This document shows positions 6,072-6,585 of a stretch of DNA of 6,585 nt, piece by piece. The stretch's first letter is position 1. Each line of letters starts with the position of its first letter. Both the position numbers and the translations under genes were made by a program. The DNA is from Erysipelotrichaceae bacterium (GTDB taxonomy: Bacteria; Bacillota_I; Bacilli_A; Erysipelotrichales; Coprobacillaceae): the NCBI GenBank assembly GCA_021202205.1, contig JAJQDJ010000082.1, positions 1 through 6,585 of the forward strand, given 5' to 3'. The notes under the pieces were generated by a model. It was not told where the DNA came from and made no database searches. It was given only the letters and a program-made list of their open reading frames with translations.

Positions 6072-6442
6072 TTTTCCTCCTTAATGATACCTTGAGCAAT
6101 CCACTCAGGCAATTTCTTTTTTAATGGATTAAAACCTAAAGGTGTTTCTTTTATCTTTTCCCTTCGATTTTTATAGGCTCTCTTATATTTTCTTTTAGCT
6201 AAACGAACAGCTTTTAAAGAAAGCTTGGCTTGATGCGTTTCATCATCAATATCAATAACTTTGACGCGGATAACTTCACCAACATGCACGTAATTCTCTA
6301 CGTTACGTACAAATTTATCAGATATTTCTGAAATGTGAATCAATCCTGAAGTATGATCAGGTAAAGAGGCAAAAGCACCATAGGGTTGTATACCAGTAAT
6401 GGTTACATCAATTATATCACCTGTTTTGATTCGATGTTCCAT
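6068..6442 (-). CDS. yugI: S1-domain RNA-binding protein, YugI / CvfD / general stress protein 13 type
   Basis: The product has 124 residues. Residues 5-78 are an S1 OB fold: KTGDIIDVTITGIQPYGAF, then SGLIHISEIS, VHVGEVIRVKVIDID and AKLSLKAV. A very basic linker (KRKYKRAYKNRREK, 83-96) follows, and then the C-terminal motif GFNPLKKKLPEWI (103-115). That motif is diagnostic of the YugI/CvfD family, which reads GFNTLKDKLEEWI in Bacillus subtilis. These proteins bind RNA or ribosomes and act in post-transcriptional control and stress responses; the target here is unknown. The start is set at 6442 because GGAGG (6454-6450) lies 7 bases before it. The earlier ATG at 6460 is upstream of that site and would make the site coding. 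The stop overlaps the pgi start. In Bacillus subtilis yugI also lies near pgi, which supports the call. Confidence 0.9.
   Translation of the reverse strand: MEHRIKTGDIIDVTITGIQPYGAFASLPDHTSGLIHISEISDKFVRNVENYVHVGEVIRVKVIDIDDETHQAKLSLKAVRLAKRKYKRAYKNRREKIKETPLGFNPLKKKLPEWIAQGIIKEEK
6076..6082 (-). promoter_or_regulatory. Ribosome binding site of pgi inside the end of yugI
   Basis: AAGGAGG is encoded by the last codons of the S1 gene (K-E-E-K-stop). It is 4 bases from the first pgi ATG (6071) and 7 bases from the second (6068). The better spacing and the TGATG junction favour the second ATG, while the ATGA overlap favours the first. Either way translation of the two genes is probably coupled. 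Confidence 0.75.
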
Positions 6443-6448
6443 TAACAG

Positions 6449-6454
6449 ACCTCC
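6449..6454 (-). promoter_or_regulatory. Ribosome binding site that sets the yugI start
   Basis: GGAGGT on the minus strand ends 6-7 bases before ATG 6442. The longer frame starting at 6460 would put this site inside the coding region and leaves no site of its own upstream, so the shorter protein is preferred. Confidence 0.8.
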
Positions 6455-6465
6455 AATCATCTTAA

Positions 6466-6494
6466 ATTATAACACAAACTTTTCTTACAATAAA
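6466..6494 (-). promoter_or_regulatory. Promoter of the yugI-pgi operon
   Basis: On the minus strand TGTTATAAT (6474-6466) is a perfect -10 box with the extended TGn element. At a 17-bp spacing the -35 position holds TTTATT (6494-6489), a weak match, which is common when the -10 is extended. The start of transcription would be near 6459, giving a leader of about 17 bases before the ATG at 6442. That start point also lies next to the ATG at 6460, further evidence that the upstream ATG is not used. Confidence 0.7.
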
Positions 6495-6571
6495 GCGAAA
6501 ATAAGTCTTCATGCTTTTATATTTTGTAACCCCGTATTGTAAAATGAAACTGGAATTAAGGGAGGTCTGAT

Positions 6572-6585
6572 TTGGAGGGCAACCT
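6572..6585 (+). CDS. Start of a divergent gene (partial, TTG start, unidentified)
   Basis: AAGGGAGGT (6558-6566) lies 5 bases before TTG at 6572, and the frame goes on M-E-G-N to the window end. The strong SD and the divergent arrangement with the yugI promoter support a real gene start. No promoter is certain: TAAAAT (6540-6545) is a possible -10 without a good -35. Four codons are too few to name the product. Confidence 0.4.

Noticed and set aside
6443..6460. Longer yugI start at ATG 6460
   Set aside because: The strong GGAGG site would be inside the coding region, and the predicted transcription start is close to this ATG. The S1 family normally begins just before the KxGD motif.

Overview
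The window comes from an AT-rich, low-GC Gram-positive (Bacillota) chromosome. The Bacillus-type short glucose-6-phosphate isomerase, the YugI/CvfD-type S1 protein, the strong GGAGG ribosome binding sites and the thioester/CnaB surface-protein architecture together resemble gut Bacillota such as Erysipelotrichia. That placement is an inference from style, not a database result.

Left part (1-332): the last codons of an upstream gene appear to end at 22, followed by an AT-rich intrinsic terminator (42-76). The 5' leader of the adhesin gene follows. It holds weak promoter candidates, a perfect 8-bp hairpin with a T-run (197-224), and a 10-codon ORF (253-285) with a very strong Shine-Dalgarno.

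Centre (333-4405): a giant secreted adhesin. It has a signal peptide, a Cys-Gln thioester domain, a beta-rich linker domain, and ten CnaB/SpaA-like domains. Most of these carry visible Lys / Glu / Asn-or-Asp triads for internal isopeptide bonds. The last three complete domains are near-identical tandem modules of the Lys-Asp type. The reading frame is broken by a missing base near 4142, inside the tenth CnaB domain. The frame as read stops at 4214 (1293 aa). The shifted frame continues to 4405 with the rest of the domain, a VTTGD sorting signal, a membrane segment and a KKKK tail; the restored protein would be 1357 aa. As read, the product could not be attached to the cell wall.

Immediately downstream (4438-4722) is a compact 94-aa single-stranded DNA-binding protein. 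It has no acidic tail in its own frame, but one is visible in the +1 frame.

Right part (4757-6571), on the minus strand: a two-gene operon of yugI/cvfD-like S1 protein followed by pgi. The genes overlap by 4 nt (ATGA). They are driven by an extended -10 promoter (6466-6474) and end in a strong terminator whose stem contains the pgi stop codon. This is ordinary housekeeping sequence converging on the adhesin operon. At the far right a divergent gene seems to begin at a TTG codon (6572) behind a strong SD.

I see no CRISPR array, insertion sequence, tRNA or rRNA. The points most worth checking are the frame-broken adhesin, its attenuator-like leader, and the SSB-like gene beside it.
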